A DNA stretch of 64,000 nucleotides from Ceriagrion tenellum (Eukaryota; Arthropoda; Insecta; Odonata; Coenagrionidae): positions 118,066,188 through 118,130,187 of the forward strand of contig OY720636.1 in the NCBI GenBank assembly GCA_963169105.1. The letters run 5' to 3'. Below, piece after piece: positions 37,653 to 49,243 of the stretch. A program made the position numbers and the translations under genes. Position 1 is the stretch's first letter. Every line of letters begins with the position of its first letter. Under the pieces are notes generated by a model that did not search any database, was not told the origin of the DNA, and saw only the letters and a list, made by a program, of their open reading frames with translations.

Positions 37653-37764
37653 CTGCCATGAGAAAAAAATCGTCCTGGTCCGGGAATGAACCACGGACCG
37701 TTGGATTTCAGGGTCAATGCGCAGATCACTACGCTACTCAGGCTTAATCTTCATGGCAATTTAT
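37653..37764 (-). mobile_element. tRNA-derived SINE, copy 2
   Basis: On the minus strand the A-box-like TAGCGTAGTGA (37,726-37,736) and B-box-like GGTTCATTCCC (37,682-37,692) have the same order and spacing as copy 1, followed by GGACCAGGA and a T-run. The ends are again inverted copies: CTGCCATGAGA at 37,653 and TCATGGCAATTT to about 37,762. The copies differ in the anticodon-loop region. A further CTCATGGCAAT tail lies at about 37,801-37,812, possibly a second end. Confidence 0.75.
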
Positions 37765-40080
37765 CGATTTCTCATTCTTTCTTATTCATTCGCCGATTTA
37801 TCTCATGGCAATAATATTGTATTTTACCGCCGTATTCACGGCAGGCCAAAATGATTTGTATTTCCCATGCTAGTTGCTCGCTTTCCATTTGACTTCCATA
37901 GTTCTCGAGCTACGCTACAATAGGGAATAAGATCGATTATAATTTAATTCGTAAGCAAGTGGGAATAAGTGTTTTATCATTTAGGTTGACATCGTGAATT
38001 CAAGGAGGTGAAATATTTCTGTAGGCAGGGTCCAGAAGAAGAATAAAGCGAATATAAGGACGTTAATGATCTCGTTAGACCATTCTACAGGAAAAATGAG
38101 AGAGGGAGATATTTTTCGCCCGAGGTCTCTAAATATTAAAAAGGCAGTGAAAGGGAGGATGAGGGTTAGCACAAAAGTTTCGGAGGGTCTGACCCTGGCG
38201 AGGGATGCGTGAGAGAATGATAGGGTGTGGGACGAAAGGGTTACATGAAAATTTCAACAGACGCGGTTGAGTCTTTATCCCTTGGAGGGTTGGCAGGACG
38301 CAGGGCTGTAATAAGTGCATGGCTGTTTGAGCACGAGGACTCCGTCCTATACTCCCTGCTGAGATAACTTTAAACGCTTTTGCCTTCAAATACGTTTAGT
38401 AGCATTCTAACGGCATTCTTCTTCTGACCGAATTAGTTACAACAACTTCTTTAGTTATAAGATTACACAATTGTGTAAATTATACTTTTTAAATGTATTA
38501 TAAACCGAAACGAAGGCATTGTAGGACAATAAACTTTGAATTTTGACAATTGAAATTAAACACATGCGTGCTAGCATTCATTAATGTATTAACATATGTA
38601 ATTGTTTTCACGTCTGAAAACCTAAATTTTGAGACCATTTATTTTCAAAAACATTTTTGTTGAATTTTAAACAATGTCATTTGAGATAGATAAATGAATG
38701 GGAAATTTAATTCTAGAATATTCGAAAGATATCTCAATGAAATGAGGAAACATTTTTTTTGTACACCATATGAAAAGCGCGGACGCATAGGAAATTTTGT
38801 TGATATTTTCAATGAGGTCAGTCGAAACAAACCATTAAAAATCATACGCATAATTAACACATAATATACAGCAGTCTACCGTTTTTGAGGCAAATTTGCT
38901 TAAAAATTATCATTATGGTATTTTTGAGGGTCATTCCGATATCTAACCCAACACCTATGAATAAGGTTGGGAAAAAAATAACATTGAAAGTCCCATTTGG
39001 AGATATTTTCCTCTAACAGTACAATGAACAGCTGTTTCAATGAACATTTTTCTAATAACGCTTATCATATTACCAAAATCATGTTGGGCTAGGCATTATA
39101 TTTGAACGGAATATGCTGAAACCTGCAAGATAATATAGACGCTGGAGCTTGAGGGAAGAGTAAGTATAGTAAGGCTTGGACTTCCATGTATTATTGGAGT
39201 AATTTTCGAAATTAGTATTTTGGATTCACGAAATTGGTGTGCAAAGGGCTAAGGGTAGAAAAGAAATGGTGGAAGATAATGGAGGTGGCCAACATCCAGT
39301 GATTGGTTATTAAGCCACAGAAGAAGAAAATAATGGCATTATTCATAATTGTTAATGCCACGTTCGACCATTTTCAGATTGGAAACGAATGTGATATTTG
39401 GAAAAATATGATGAATAAATTTTCAACGGATCCTTTGGTATATTTTTCATTTCTTGGTAAAATAACACTGAAAAAATATTTAATAATGAAAATTTATGTC
39501 TATTTTTTAGTGAAATTTACATATTTTATCAAGCATGACGTCATATTGCAAAGAGAAAACCACAGACATGTCATAATATCATAGAGATTTGTCTTTTAAA
39601 TATAAGAATGCAAAAAAATGTCTGGTTACCTTGTTATTATATATTTGTGCATTATGGCCAAGTGATGAATAAATTGTACATGAAGAAGTATGAGGCTAAT
39701 GACTCTTTTTTGAGGGAAATGACTTTTTCTCTCCCATTTCTTCCGCAATACGTGTTTCACATGTTCTTTCGCCTGGATTCTCTCATAAGCTAGCGCTCTG
39801 CTGTCCATTATTTCATAATTTATGATCTGCATATCCTCATCTCAAAATATAAATTCAACAATAGCATTCGGATGCCAGCGCATATTTGTGTGTATCGAAG
39901 AATACCACATTGGAGGCTTCTGCAGTGAGATTGCACGTATTATATACCCTTTCGCGTAAATTATTCCACATCGTATGGTAGAAGTAAAAATGTAACTAAA
40001 ACTCCATAAAATATTGTAATTTTTGAACAAATCATCTAACATTAATTGTAATGCGGAAGTGTTTAGTAAAAAATGTTTTT
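37765..40080. other. No supported gene
   Basis: No family features in any frame. The 86-codon minus frame at 38,129-38,389 has no motif I recognise. Confidence 0.55.
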
Positions 40081-40845
40081 GAAGTGAAAACTTCTTATGT
40101 CGCGTTGAGCACTTTTGTAGATGGGTACAAGACATTGGACTCGCGTCACCGTCACCGCTACTACATATATGTATAATTATGTATATTGAATTGAAAACTT
40201 CTTATGTCGCGTTGAGCACTTTTGTAGATGGGTAAAAGACATTGGACTCGCGTCACCGTCACCGTCACCGCTACTACATATATGTATAATTATGTATATT
40301 GAAGTGAAAACTTCTTATGTCGCGTTGAGCACTTTTGTAGATGGGTAAAAGACATTGGACTCGCGTCACCGTCACCGTCACCGTCACCGCTACTACATAT
40401 ATGTATAATTATGTATATTGAAGTGAAAACTTCTTATGTCGCGTTGAGCACTTTTGTAGATGGGTAAAAGACATTGGACTCGCGTCACCGTCACTGTCAC
40501 CGTCACCGCTACTACATATATGTATAATTATGTATATTCTGTATATACACAGTATACTCGCTATATACACAGTACTTGTGGATGGGTACAAACCATTGGA
40601 CTCGCAGCACCGTCACCGTCACCATCACCGCTACTAAATATATGTGTAATTGTATATTCTGTATATACACTTTTGTGGATGGGTAAAAGCCATTGGACTC
40701 GCGTCACCGTCACCGTCACTGCTGCTAAATATATGTATAATTGTATATTCTGTATATACACAGTACCTATACTCGCTATATACACAGTACTTGTAGATGG
40801 GTAAAAACCATTGGACTCGCTTCACCGTCACCGTCAAATAAACTA
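40081..40845. repeat. Minisatellite of about 107-119-bp units with a hexamer ladder
   Basis: Four head-to-tail units lie at 40,081-40,187 (107 bp), 40,188-40,300 (113), 40,301-40,419 (119) and 40,420-40,538 (119). They contain 2, 3, 4 and 4 copies of TCACCG, so unit length changes in exact 6-bp steps. Three more diverged units follow to about 40,845. These share GATGGGTA.AA.CCATTGGAC and the TCACCG run but replace GAAGTGAAAACTTC by CTGTATATACACAGTA blocks. The small frames across the array are repeat artefacts. Confidence 0.92.
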
Positions 40846-41017
40846 TATTATAATTTTATTCATATTACATTATATATATCTAATATACGGTTTAGTTCAT
40901 TCAATTTGGGTTGCTACAAATATTGTGCCGGATAATATAATAGTCCATACTCGTGCAGGAGAGTGTACTCGATACAAGAATAGTGAAGGTTAGTACAATA
41001 TAACTCAATTTCTTTTA

Positions 41018-41491
41018 ATACGTTTATGTCGTTGCCACTCTGAGAATAATCAGTTCATTATTATGGTTGCCATTTATATTTCTCCGGATAAGTCATTGAG
41101 GGCGATACGAGACTTCTTGTATGAAAATTTATTCATTTATTCTCATGATGCATCTGCATTGCTTGAACAAAAAATTGGGAAAAGATTTGATGATTTGCCA
41201 ATGATTTTGAGTGGAGATTTCAACATAAACTTTGCAGACGATAAAAATCTACCATTGATTGAATGTTTAAATAGTGAGTTTGGTTTAACGATGTCTAATG
41301 ATCGCAATCTTGGCACAACGAAATATAAAACCACTATTGATGCAGTATTTACAAGACATTTAAGCAAATTCGAATCAAAATTATTCGTTTCTTACTTTAG
41401 TTACCATAAGCCTATTGTATCAGTTTTAGATATTGCCGATGATGATGGCGGTGATGATGAAAGAGTTGTTGAAATAAAGGATGAAAGTTGA
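41018..41491 (+). pseudogene. Endonuclease/exonuclease/phosphatase (EEP) domain ORF, mobile-element type
   Basis: A 142-codon frame from the ATG at 41,063 (open a further 15 codons upstream without Met) encodes VAIYISPDKS near its start and PMILSGDFNIN around residues 45-55. It then has TTIDAVF near residue 90 and SYFSYHKPIVS near residue 108, ending in an acidic tail. These match the EEP nuclease fold: GDFN is the catalytic block, and TTIDAVF and SYH correspond to the usual ID..(F/L) and SDH blocks. Very similar domains accompany PIF1-type helicases of Helitron-like elements in arthropods; this is from memory and untested. The N-terminal half of the domain is missing. The frame is clean over 430 bp, which is unusual in this window. 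A LINE origin is less likely because no reverse transcriptase follows. Confidence 0.68.
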
Positions 41492-43787
41492 TTATTCTGA
41501 AGTGTAAAATTTTATGTAAAATAATTGTGTACAATAGCGCAATAAATGAATATTTAATTTATTATATACATGAAACTACTTTCTACTGATTAATAAAACA
41601 CTTCATTAGAAATTATTCCCTACATTCAAAAATGCTCACGTTATTTCAAGTTTTCACTTCTGTCGGCACTCCCGGAGTGCCTCTTTTTTTATCTGAGCAA
41701 AGAGTTACACGGACTACTCAGAAAATTCTTATATCTCACTCATAAAAAATGTTAGCAACTATATGTTTTGCATAATTTCCAACATTATTTTGCATTAATC
41801 AGCCGTATAAGATATTTCATAGGTTCTTCGTCTATTTTTTCTAAATAATTTTGATGATTGAGTTATTCTAGTTCATGGATTTTCTTCATATCTTAAATGC
41901 TTGGTTGTAAAACGTAATATTTTTCTTTCAGACCTCTTTCGGACCGACTTTTTATAAGTTAACCAATTTTTTCTCAAGGTTGTCGTCACGAGAACTTATA
42001 TTAAAAATATGCCCAAGTTACATGCTCAACTGGCAACTGAAAGGGAGAAATCACAATGCTGTTCACTAATTCCATGATGACATGCTAATTAAAAGTTAGG
42101 AGCTGTTAAAAAGTTACTCGGGGAATGCTTAAGTTAGTTCATCTTTATTAAAATATTCAACTTAATTTCAAGCGAATTAAAAGTCATGCGGAAATTTTAA
42201 TGAAACAAAAATTCCGGAATACAGTTTTATTTATGTGAGGCCTTTTTCCTCTAGAGTAAGAACACGCTTTTTAATGTTTCTCTTATGGTTTATGAAAACA
42301 ACCGGCAAATATTCTTGCATTTTCATAAGCACAAACATTTTAATATTGATATAAGTGTTTTGTGGTTTATTCTTTGTGAATTATTTTCTTTACTTTTCAT
42401 TACAGAAAGAAACAAAATAATTGAGTTTTTTCTTCTTCCACCTAACTCTTATCCTAAATATTAAAGGTGGACTTTGGTAGTCCTGAGGAATGTTCTCAAC
42501 TCCTTATTTACGGAGGAAAACTAAACATGAGCCCCTTATTTATTTTGAAAAAGGATATCTACAACGAAACGAAACAAACCGAAAAATGAAATGACAAAGG
42601 AGAGAGAAAGGGACGGAAATAATAATGAAAATCACCATCACGCATGAACGTCCTAGGTCCTCGTGTTACGACATGCGTCATTCCCTCTTCACTTATTCCC
42701 TCTATCACATTAGCTAAACTGCTCACGGCCAAATCATCCCCCTCCCATGTTCCTACTAATACCAACAATAACCTCACTTTACCTATAACTTAAACCCATT
42801 TGCAGTTTCTTTCTGTACCATACTCTCATATAAGACCTCATTCTTTCGTGACAGGAATTTCCAGAGCATACTTCTTTTTCTCCTTCGTAGTAAATAGTGG
42901 AAACTCCAGCAATGAAACATTAACATATATGCCAGTAATGGAATAACTACAACACGCATGTCAAAGGCGAAAAGTCAAGGCATGTGGAGTGAAACGAATT
43001 ATTAGCAAGCCGTTATCGCACTAGAACAATCAACTCACGCTGCGATACTATTTTATGATAATATTATATATTGTGTATTTCAAAGTAAATTTTTAAGGAA
43101 TTTATTAACTGCCGAATATTTATATTTTACAACATTCCGCTTGAATCGGAAATTCGGATTTCGATCGCCTTCCGTATATATCAGGCGAGAGGAGAATGAG
43201 GGACGGAAGAGTCAGGGACACTGCTTGACAAAGCATTCTTCAAGTCAGACCAAAAATTGACCGAAGAAAATGAAACTGTATTAAGCAGAGCGAGAAATTT
43301 AAATACAAATTTTGAAACTAATAAATCTAAAAAAAATTAAGGATGATATGAAGGAATACATTTTAAGGCAGCTACATATCTATAGAATGCCATCTATCAA
43401 GGTAAGTCAATTTTGATTACAGGACGCGATTGCCATCACAAATCTATCCATGGCGTTCATCGCAATGTTTCCGTTAATGAACTTTTGTCAGACCTCATTC
43501 TAGACCTGAAATCATACAAAATTCATTAGAATCAATTTCCAGCATAAAATTATATTAATACTTATTAAATAACCCTCTGAAAGATGGAGAAAGATGCGTT
43601 TGCTTGGGCTTGAAGTGTGCGAAGTGCCAATCTCCATTTCAGAATTTCCGAATTAAATTTAGCTACTAAGAAGTAACTAATGTGAGTAATGGTTTGATGT
43701 TAACATTTTTTTCCTATCATTACCGAATAAGAACTAGTTTTCACACTTTTCAGATTTTACCAAATACATATCTGTGATTTATATCCC
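41492..43787. other. No supported gene
   Basis: AT-rich, with no recognisable domain. No Helitron helicase or Rep motifs were seen downstream of the EEP ORF. Confidence 0.55.
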
Positions 43788-44605
43788 ATCTACATCTACA
43801 TCTACGTGATACCCTGCGAGCCACCACGAGGGTGTGTGGCAGATGGTGAAGATCACCAAACATGCACTATTGACATGCAAGTAGGATATTTAAGGGAGAT
43901 ATGCTAGATAATAGGGTCACATCGAGCTAAATGGTTAGTATCTACAATATAAGGAAGGGATTAATGATTGTTATTACATGCATTATGCACTACAGACTAC
44001 TCTCACTATATTTCACCTACCTATCCCTTTGCTACGCTGCCTATTGTTCTCTCTTATATTACGAGGGAAAATGACATTTTAAATCTATCGGTGCGACAAT
44101 CTTTCTCTCTAATCTTGTTAATATGATCAAAACTAGCATAATACGCAGGGGTTCTCAATATATATCTAACGTCATCTGTGAACAACTCGGTTTCGATTTT
44201 ACTTAAAAGGTTTAACCTAAATTTTAACCTGTTTAACCTGTTATAACGGTTTGCTACACTAGTTATTTCCCTGATGTGTTTCCCCCATGATATGTCTTCA
44301 GTGATGGTGACGCCTAAGTATTTAATTGAATCTACGTTACATATTTTGTTTTCTTTGATGCAATAATTATTCCGGGGAAAGCCATTCTTTTTCCAAAAAT
44401 TCATAATCGCGCATTTCTTCAAATTTAGTTGTAGCTGCCATCTATCACACCAATCATCAATCGCATCTAAATCCTTAGCTAAAAACTGTCTGTCCTCTTC
44501 ATTTCTAATTTCCTTATGCACTACTGCATCATCGGCAAAAAGACGGAGCTTGCTATATTTTACTACTGTATTCAAGTCGTTTACGTACAGAAGAAATAAA
44601 AATGA
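43788..44605 (-). mobile_element. CR1-like LINE family A, copy 1 (3' end, 5'-truncated)
   Basis: The minus-strand frame 44,054-44,608 encodes the end of a reverse transcriptase: SFLFLLYVNDL, LRLFADDAVVH (catalytic FADD) and LNLKKCAIM. The C-terminal tail SIKYLGVTITEDISWGKHI, ..FILRTPAYYASFDHI.. and DCRTDRFKM follows. The 3' untranslated part ends in a hexamer run (TAGATG on the sense strand, CATCTA as written). Relative to copy 2 about 270 bp are deleted near 44,235. It is truncated within the reverse transcriptase at about 44,605. A typical dead LINE insertion. Confidence 0.88.
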
Positions 44606-46225
44606 CATTTGATTTTACAGAAGACAATGAAAAAGTTTGATTGTTGGAGAAAAACCGGAAAATTTGACTCTGCTTAAATTTTATCTCCCATTCAGCAAAA
44701 TCCATGCCCACGTCTTTTGCTGGATTTACCCTCTTACCAGCACTCTTATCCTTAAGACCCCTAATAATTCTCCTCTACAAATTGATCAATGACTTCCTCG
44801 GCTTACTCCTTCCTCATACGTCTTTCTCTTTGCTCTGAAGTATGGCTTCATTAGTCGACTCGGTATGTTAAAACACGAACCCCTTCTTACAAGACCATTA
44901 CTGGAGTTCCGAACTATCATTCTTTCATTCATGAGCCACTCATGTCTAGTCTACATTGTACCAGATTAGGACATGAATTTCAATGGCTAGGTTGTGACAA
45001 CCTTTACTGGGAAGTTATCCCTTAATCAATGACTCTTACAAGTGAGAATTTTAACAGAGATTGTAAACAGTAAATCATCCACATCAAATAAACTTAACCA
45101 ACCAGTTTACGCAATACCCCAAACACTACCTAATATTTACTAACAACTTGAACATTATAATGACAATGGTTATAAACTGAAGAGTCAAGACCATTTCACT
45201 AAAACGAAGAGCTTATTTCAGCAATAAGCACACTCAACCAAACAAAAAAACCACGGTTTAATTATAGTATCTAAAATAATGTACGCAAAAGGTAAATATG
45301 GCAGACAGAAATCCATACATTTACCTCCGAGCCATTTTCACCACAGGCCATGTACAATGAAGCTTCATTTAACTATCAATAGGTCGCAAGATAAAATAAA
45401 CTATGATGAATGAAAATCACCTCGTTTGACTTTATGTCTAAAAATGAGACTTTAAGTCAAACGACGAATCTACATGTTCACATAATCCACTCCAGGTAAT
45501 TACCACGAAGTCTCACTGGTTGCCACAAAGACTGAGCACACAAGGAGATAGCGACGTAATGAAGTTAAGAGAAAAGAGAAAAAAGATAAAACGCAATGTG
45601 AAGATGTACACAATGAACCCTTGGAAAATCATTCCTGCAGAACCATGGGTGCTTCACCGGAAGTCCTAAAATATCAACGCTAATAATAGCGCAAAACCTA
45701 ATACACGTTGTCGACGAACGATACATTTGCAAGAGTTGTAAAAGTTCAAATACATTCGAATACGCTTCGGCGGCCGCTCTCATTGACTTAATCTCAATCC
45801 GTTATACGATTACCACGCTTTGCGGTGCTGTCGGAACTACAGTCCCCAGCATCACCAAGTCCATCGCCCCTCCTCCCTCCATGGACCCTCGTGGTCTTAT
45901 TTTGCCTTATAGATAGGCTTTATGGGTGGTTGGAAGGGGAAATGAGGGACAAGTGCTAAAGTAAGAATTAATAAGAAGGGTGGATGATGGATAAGAGGGA
46001 GGGATCAGAAGGGAGGAAGGAAGTATGAAAAAAATAATGGTTAATGGCCTTGAATGAGTAAAATTCTAAACAAATTTTACTAGTGGAAGCCTACCGTCAC
46101 TGATATACTCATTCATTGTTCGTTCAATCCCAAGATTGGTTGACTGCATCCCTCCACCCTTCCCTGTCTAATCATCGTGCCAAATCATATTTTTGTTGAT
46201 TTTTATCATTTCCGCGTTACGTTTC
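44606..46225. other. No supported gene; possible 3' flank of the L1-like element
   Basis: No frame has a recognisable domain. A short inverted repeat (TCGTTTGACTT and complement) lies at about 45,422-45,464. The 3' end of the L1-like LINE starting at 46.2 kb may extend into this region but cannot be placed. Confidence 0.45.
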
Positions 46226-47076
46226 TAAGGAATGGGCCAGATGTGCGCCGTGTACCAAATTTTTGGGCAGATTATTTGGTTCATCAGTCTAGCTCGGGCA
46301 GTCACGTTGGAAGGGAAGGGGAGGGTGAACTTCCCTGCGTCCCTGATAACTGCTCTGCTGGTCTCGTCCCAATTTCTATTAATGGTTTCGCCACTGTCTT
46401 CTCCCACAGGAAACCCAATATTTTTAACGGGGGGGATAGCCACCAATCAAGGGTTGTCCGGAGGGGGATCTCCTTTGAGAATTAGCACCTTGGATTTCTT
46501 TCTATTGATTTCTAGTCCCCCTGGACGGAAGATTTCCATCATCGCTATTATTTCGCATAAACGATTTTGGTTGCTAATAAGTAGCGTAATATCATGGGCA
46601 TGTAGGATGCCGGGAAAGGATAATCCGCATCGGTTGACTCCTATCCCTGCGTTCTTTATTGTTCTTATCATAGGATCGACGGCTATAGCGAAAAAGGATC
46701 ATAGACAGAGGGCAACCTTTTGGACTAATTATTTTATATAAAAAGTCGGGGAGGGTTTGCCGTTTATTTTGATGCGAGCCTAGGCGTTCGTATATAATGC
46801 TTTAATAACTCGGATAAAATTTTCGGGCAAGGCCATTCTCTTTAAAATCGTTAAAATGTACCTACTCGATTCAGATAAAATCAAAGAATTTGCTCAGATA
46901 AACGACTAAGATCGCTAAAAAATCGTTGTTAAAAACATGCACTCATTAAAAGAGTCTTGTCTAAAATATTACGGTTCTTAAACACCGCGTATTGTGTGTC
47001 GGATAAAATCAGATCGGCTACGTCCGAGAGACGATTCTTAAAAACGTGGGTTAAAATCTTATAATCCGAGTTTAAA

Positions 47077-47123
47077 AGAGCAATCGACCGAAAGTCGTCA
47101 TACGACTTTCGGTCGATTGCTCT
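47077..47123. repeat. Near-perfect 22-bp palindrome within LINE ORF2
   Basis: AGAGCAATCGACCGAAAGTC.. (47,077-47,098) is followed by a 3-base centre and its exact complement (47,102-47,123). One arm belongs to the expected RSIALLN coding text; the other replaces the sequence expected before it. Confidence 0.92.
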
Positions 47124-48295
47124 CTGAAGTCGAAAATATCTGAGCACACGAGGTAAAATTCGAAAGGGAAAACCGTCCGAACTGGGGTCTCCCCCTCTTG
47201 GGAGGGAGCGGAGAACGAATTCCACTTTCTCTTGACTCATCATCCTCGCCTTCGACTGGGCTTCCTCTTCAGGTAGGATGCGAAGGGGGGGAGGGGCAGG
47301 TAGTCCTCCTCCCTCCATGGCGGGTAGCTTGCGTATATTTTTTGTAAGTGGCGGGCTGCTTCCTCTAGGAGGTCACAGCCCGACAACTCCTTCGGTGGCA
47401 GGTAGGGCTCTGGGTCCCTGCGGAGTCAAATTACTCTCCGCAGTTCCGAGAGAGTCATCAGACCCCATGTCTCACGGTCCAACTCTCTCTGCCAACGGCT
47501 TGGGGTATACCGTTCATCTCTTGCGTTAAAATTTGGTGTATTAGAGAAGTTACCTGCTTGTAAAAAACTGGGGGGCGAGGATTGAGCGTTAAAATTTCTT
47601 TCAGTACTTCGCGGTAAAATTGGATCGTTTCGTTCTTTTGGTCACACCATTCGCGTGTTATCCGTTTCAGAAACGATTTTATTTTTGGCTTGATAAACTT
47701 TTCCCACCATTGTATGATGTCTAAATCTTGTTTGTAAGTGGTGATTAAGTCTCAAACTCGCTCTCTTATGCAGTCAATGGTCTTTATCTTCCAAGATTCT
47801 TATGTCGAAACGCCACATACGATATGGATTTGGGAAAAAGGGTGGTGGTGAGTTTAGGAGGGTGAGGTATATTAAAAGGGCACAGTGGTCGGATGATGAT
47901 ACGGGTAGGATTTTGGTTTTGAAGGGGCAGGTTTTTAGTTGGTGGGATAAAAAGAGGAAGTCAATTCGCGTGCGCGAGTTGTTGCCAACACGAGTATAAT
48001 GTACGGGGCCCGCGAAATTAAAAATGACGTAGGTTAAAAGAACTGAGTCGATTAAAATGGAGAAAGTCCGGCTGGGACGGTTTTGTATCTTAATAAGTTT
48101 GTCCTCAGTGTCCTTCCATCTGTAAATGGCGGTAAAATCTCCGCTTGAATGGCCTTTCCCGTAAAAAGGCCCAAATAGGGGACTAGAGTCTCATAAAAGA
48201 ATATCTCCCGCTCCACCCTCCGCCCCCCTCCTGATGGTGCGTATGCATTGACCACGTGGACGCCGTTTACTATGATTGAGGTGATCCTTCCTTAA

Positions 48296-49011
48296 GGGTT
48301 CTAACGTTCATTCGTGGTGCCAGGAGTGGTGGTTAGAATTAAATATCAACAAATGCACCACAGTTCACTTCCTGCGAAAGTCATCATAAAAATACCATGC
48401 CTCTACAGTGGGTGGAGTAAATATAAAATCTTCCGATACAGTCAAATACCTTGGAATTACCTTAACGTCTGATATATCGTGGGAACTACACATACAGAAC
48501 ATATGTGGCACGGTATTAATGAAACTAGGTTTTGTTAAACGTATAATAGGAAGGTCCTTGGATGAAAAAGTCAAAGAGAGATGCTACTTCGCTCTGGTTA
48601 GGCCACACCTCGAATACGCCGCGAGCGTTTGGGACCCTGGTCAAATAGCTTTAACCAAAATAATTAATAAAAGACAGAAAAGCCGCGCGCTTCGCTAAAA
48701 ACTACTACGAGCGTTCATATAGTCTCACAATTTTTTGAGGGATTAAGGTGGGAGCCCCTAGAGACCCCGAGGCTACACGCTAGGCTTAGGTTGCTTGATA
48801 AATTCAGAAATGATATTTTCAGAACGACATAGAAAATATTATCATGACTCCTCACTACATCTCTACGTCTGACAGATGCGATAAAATAAGAGAGATACAC
48901 TGCCAAACAGGTAGGTAAAAAAAATCGTTCTTTCCGCGAGCAATAAGTGACCTAAGACCCTCTGCCACACGCCTATGAGGCGGCTCGCGGGGTATTATGT
49001 ATATGTAGATG
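48296..49011 (+). mobile_element. CR1-like LINE family B fragment nested in the L1-like ORF2
   Basis: The plus strand gives HSWCQEWWLELNINKCTTVH (end of the reverse transcriptase palm/thumb). The 96-codon frame 48,408-48,698 follows with VKYLGITLTSDISWELHI, GFVKRIIGRSLDEKV and RPHLEYAASVWDPGQ. After a frameshift comes a tail like that at 12,055-12,420 (RLHARLRLLDKF type). The insert ends CGGCTCGCGGGGTATTATGT then ATATGTAGATG, a 3' end resembling the hexamer-tailed ends of family A. Flanking L1-like text resumes exactly on both sides (..EVPLFN before, GRITSII after). It is 5'-truncated. Confidence 0.85.
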
Positions 49012-49243
49012 TTGAAGAGTGGTACCTCTGGTTCTTTATTTCCAATCCCATTTCAATGAGAATGGTGGAACCGCGACCCGGCCCCGCGAAATTTACACAG
49101 GGCTGGTAGAAGGGGTCCGGCCAAACGGCCCCCTCCATCGTCTCCTGTAAAAGTGTTATTGCTATATTCTGTTGCCGGGAAGATGGCCAAAAGTATTTTA
49201 ATTTTTAAGGGGCTCGAGATCCCCGCAATATTTAAACCTAATA

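Larger units (their letters stand above)
46226..49243 (-). pseudogene. L1/Tx1-like ORF2 (endonuclease and reverse transcriptase), broken
   Basis: The N-terminus reads LGLNIAGISSPLK near 49,190-49,225, the usual LNV.G..S..K start of the endonuclease. After the insert come TSIIVNGVHVVNAYAPSGGG (48,220-48,280) and GDFTAIYRWKD (GDFN with Asn to Thr). The nuclease domain ends with RTRIDFLFLSHQ and SSSDHCALL (near 47,900-47,965). The reverse transcriptase part shows QEKVEFVLRSLPRGGDPSSD then FRSIALLNSDYKIL..FKNRL (47,000-47,260). The catalytic box is LHAHDITLL (near 46,590-46,610), where YADD has decayed to HAHD. A 47-bp palindrome at 47,077-47,123 disrupts the text just before RSIALLN. Confidence 0.78.

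Noticed and set aside
40460..40993. Several frames across the TCACCG minisatellite
   Set aside because: The frames exist because of repeat periodicity and encode only repetitive Thr-Val or Gly-Asp runs.
46232..46741. 169-codon plus-strand frame
   Set aside because: Antisense to the L1-like reverse transcriptase (LHAHD region), so it is a shadow frame.
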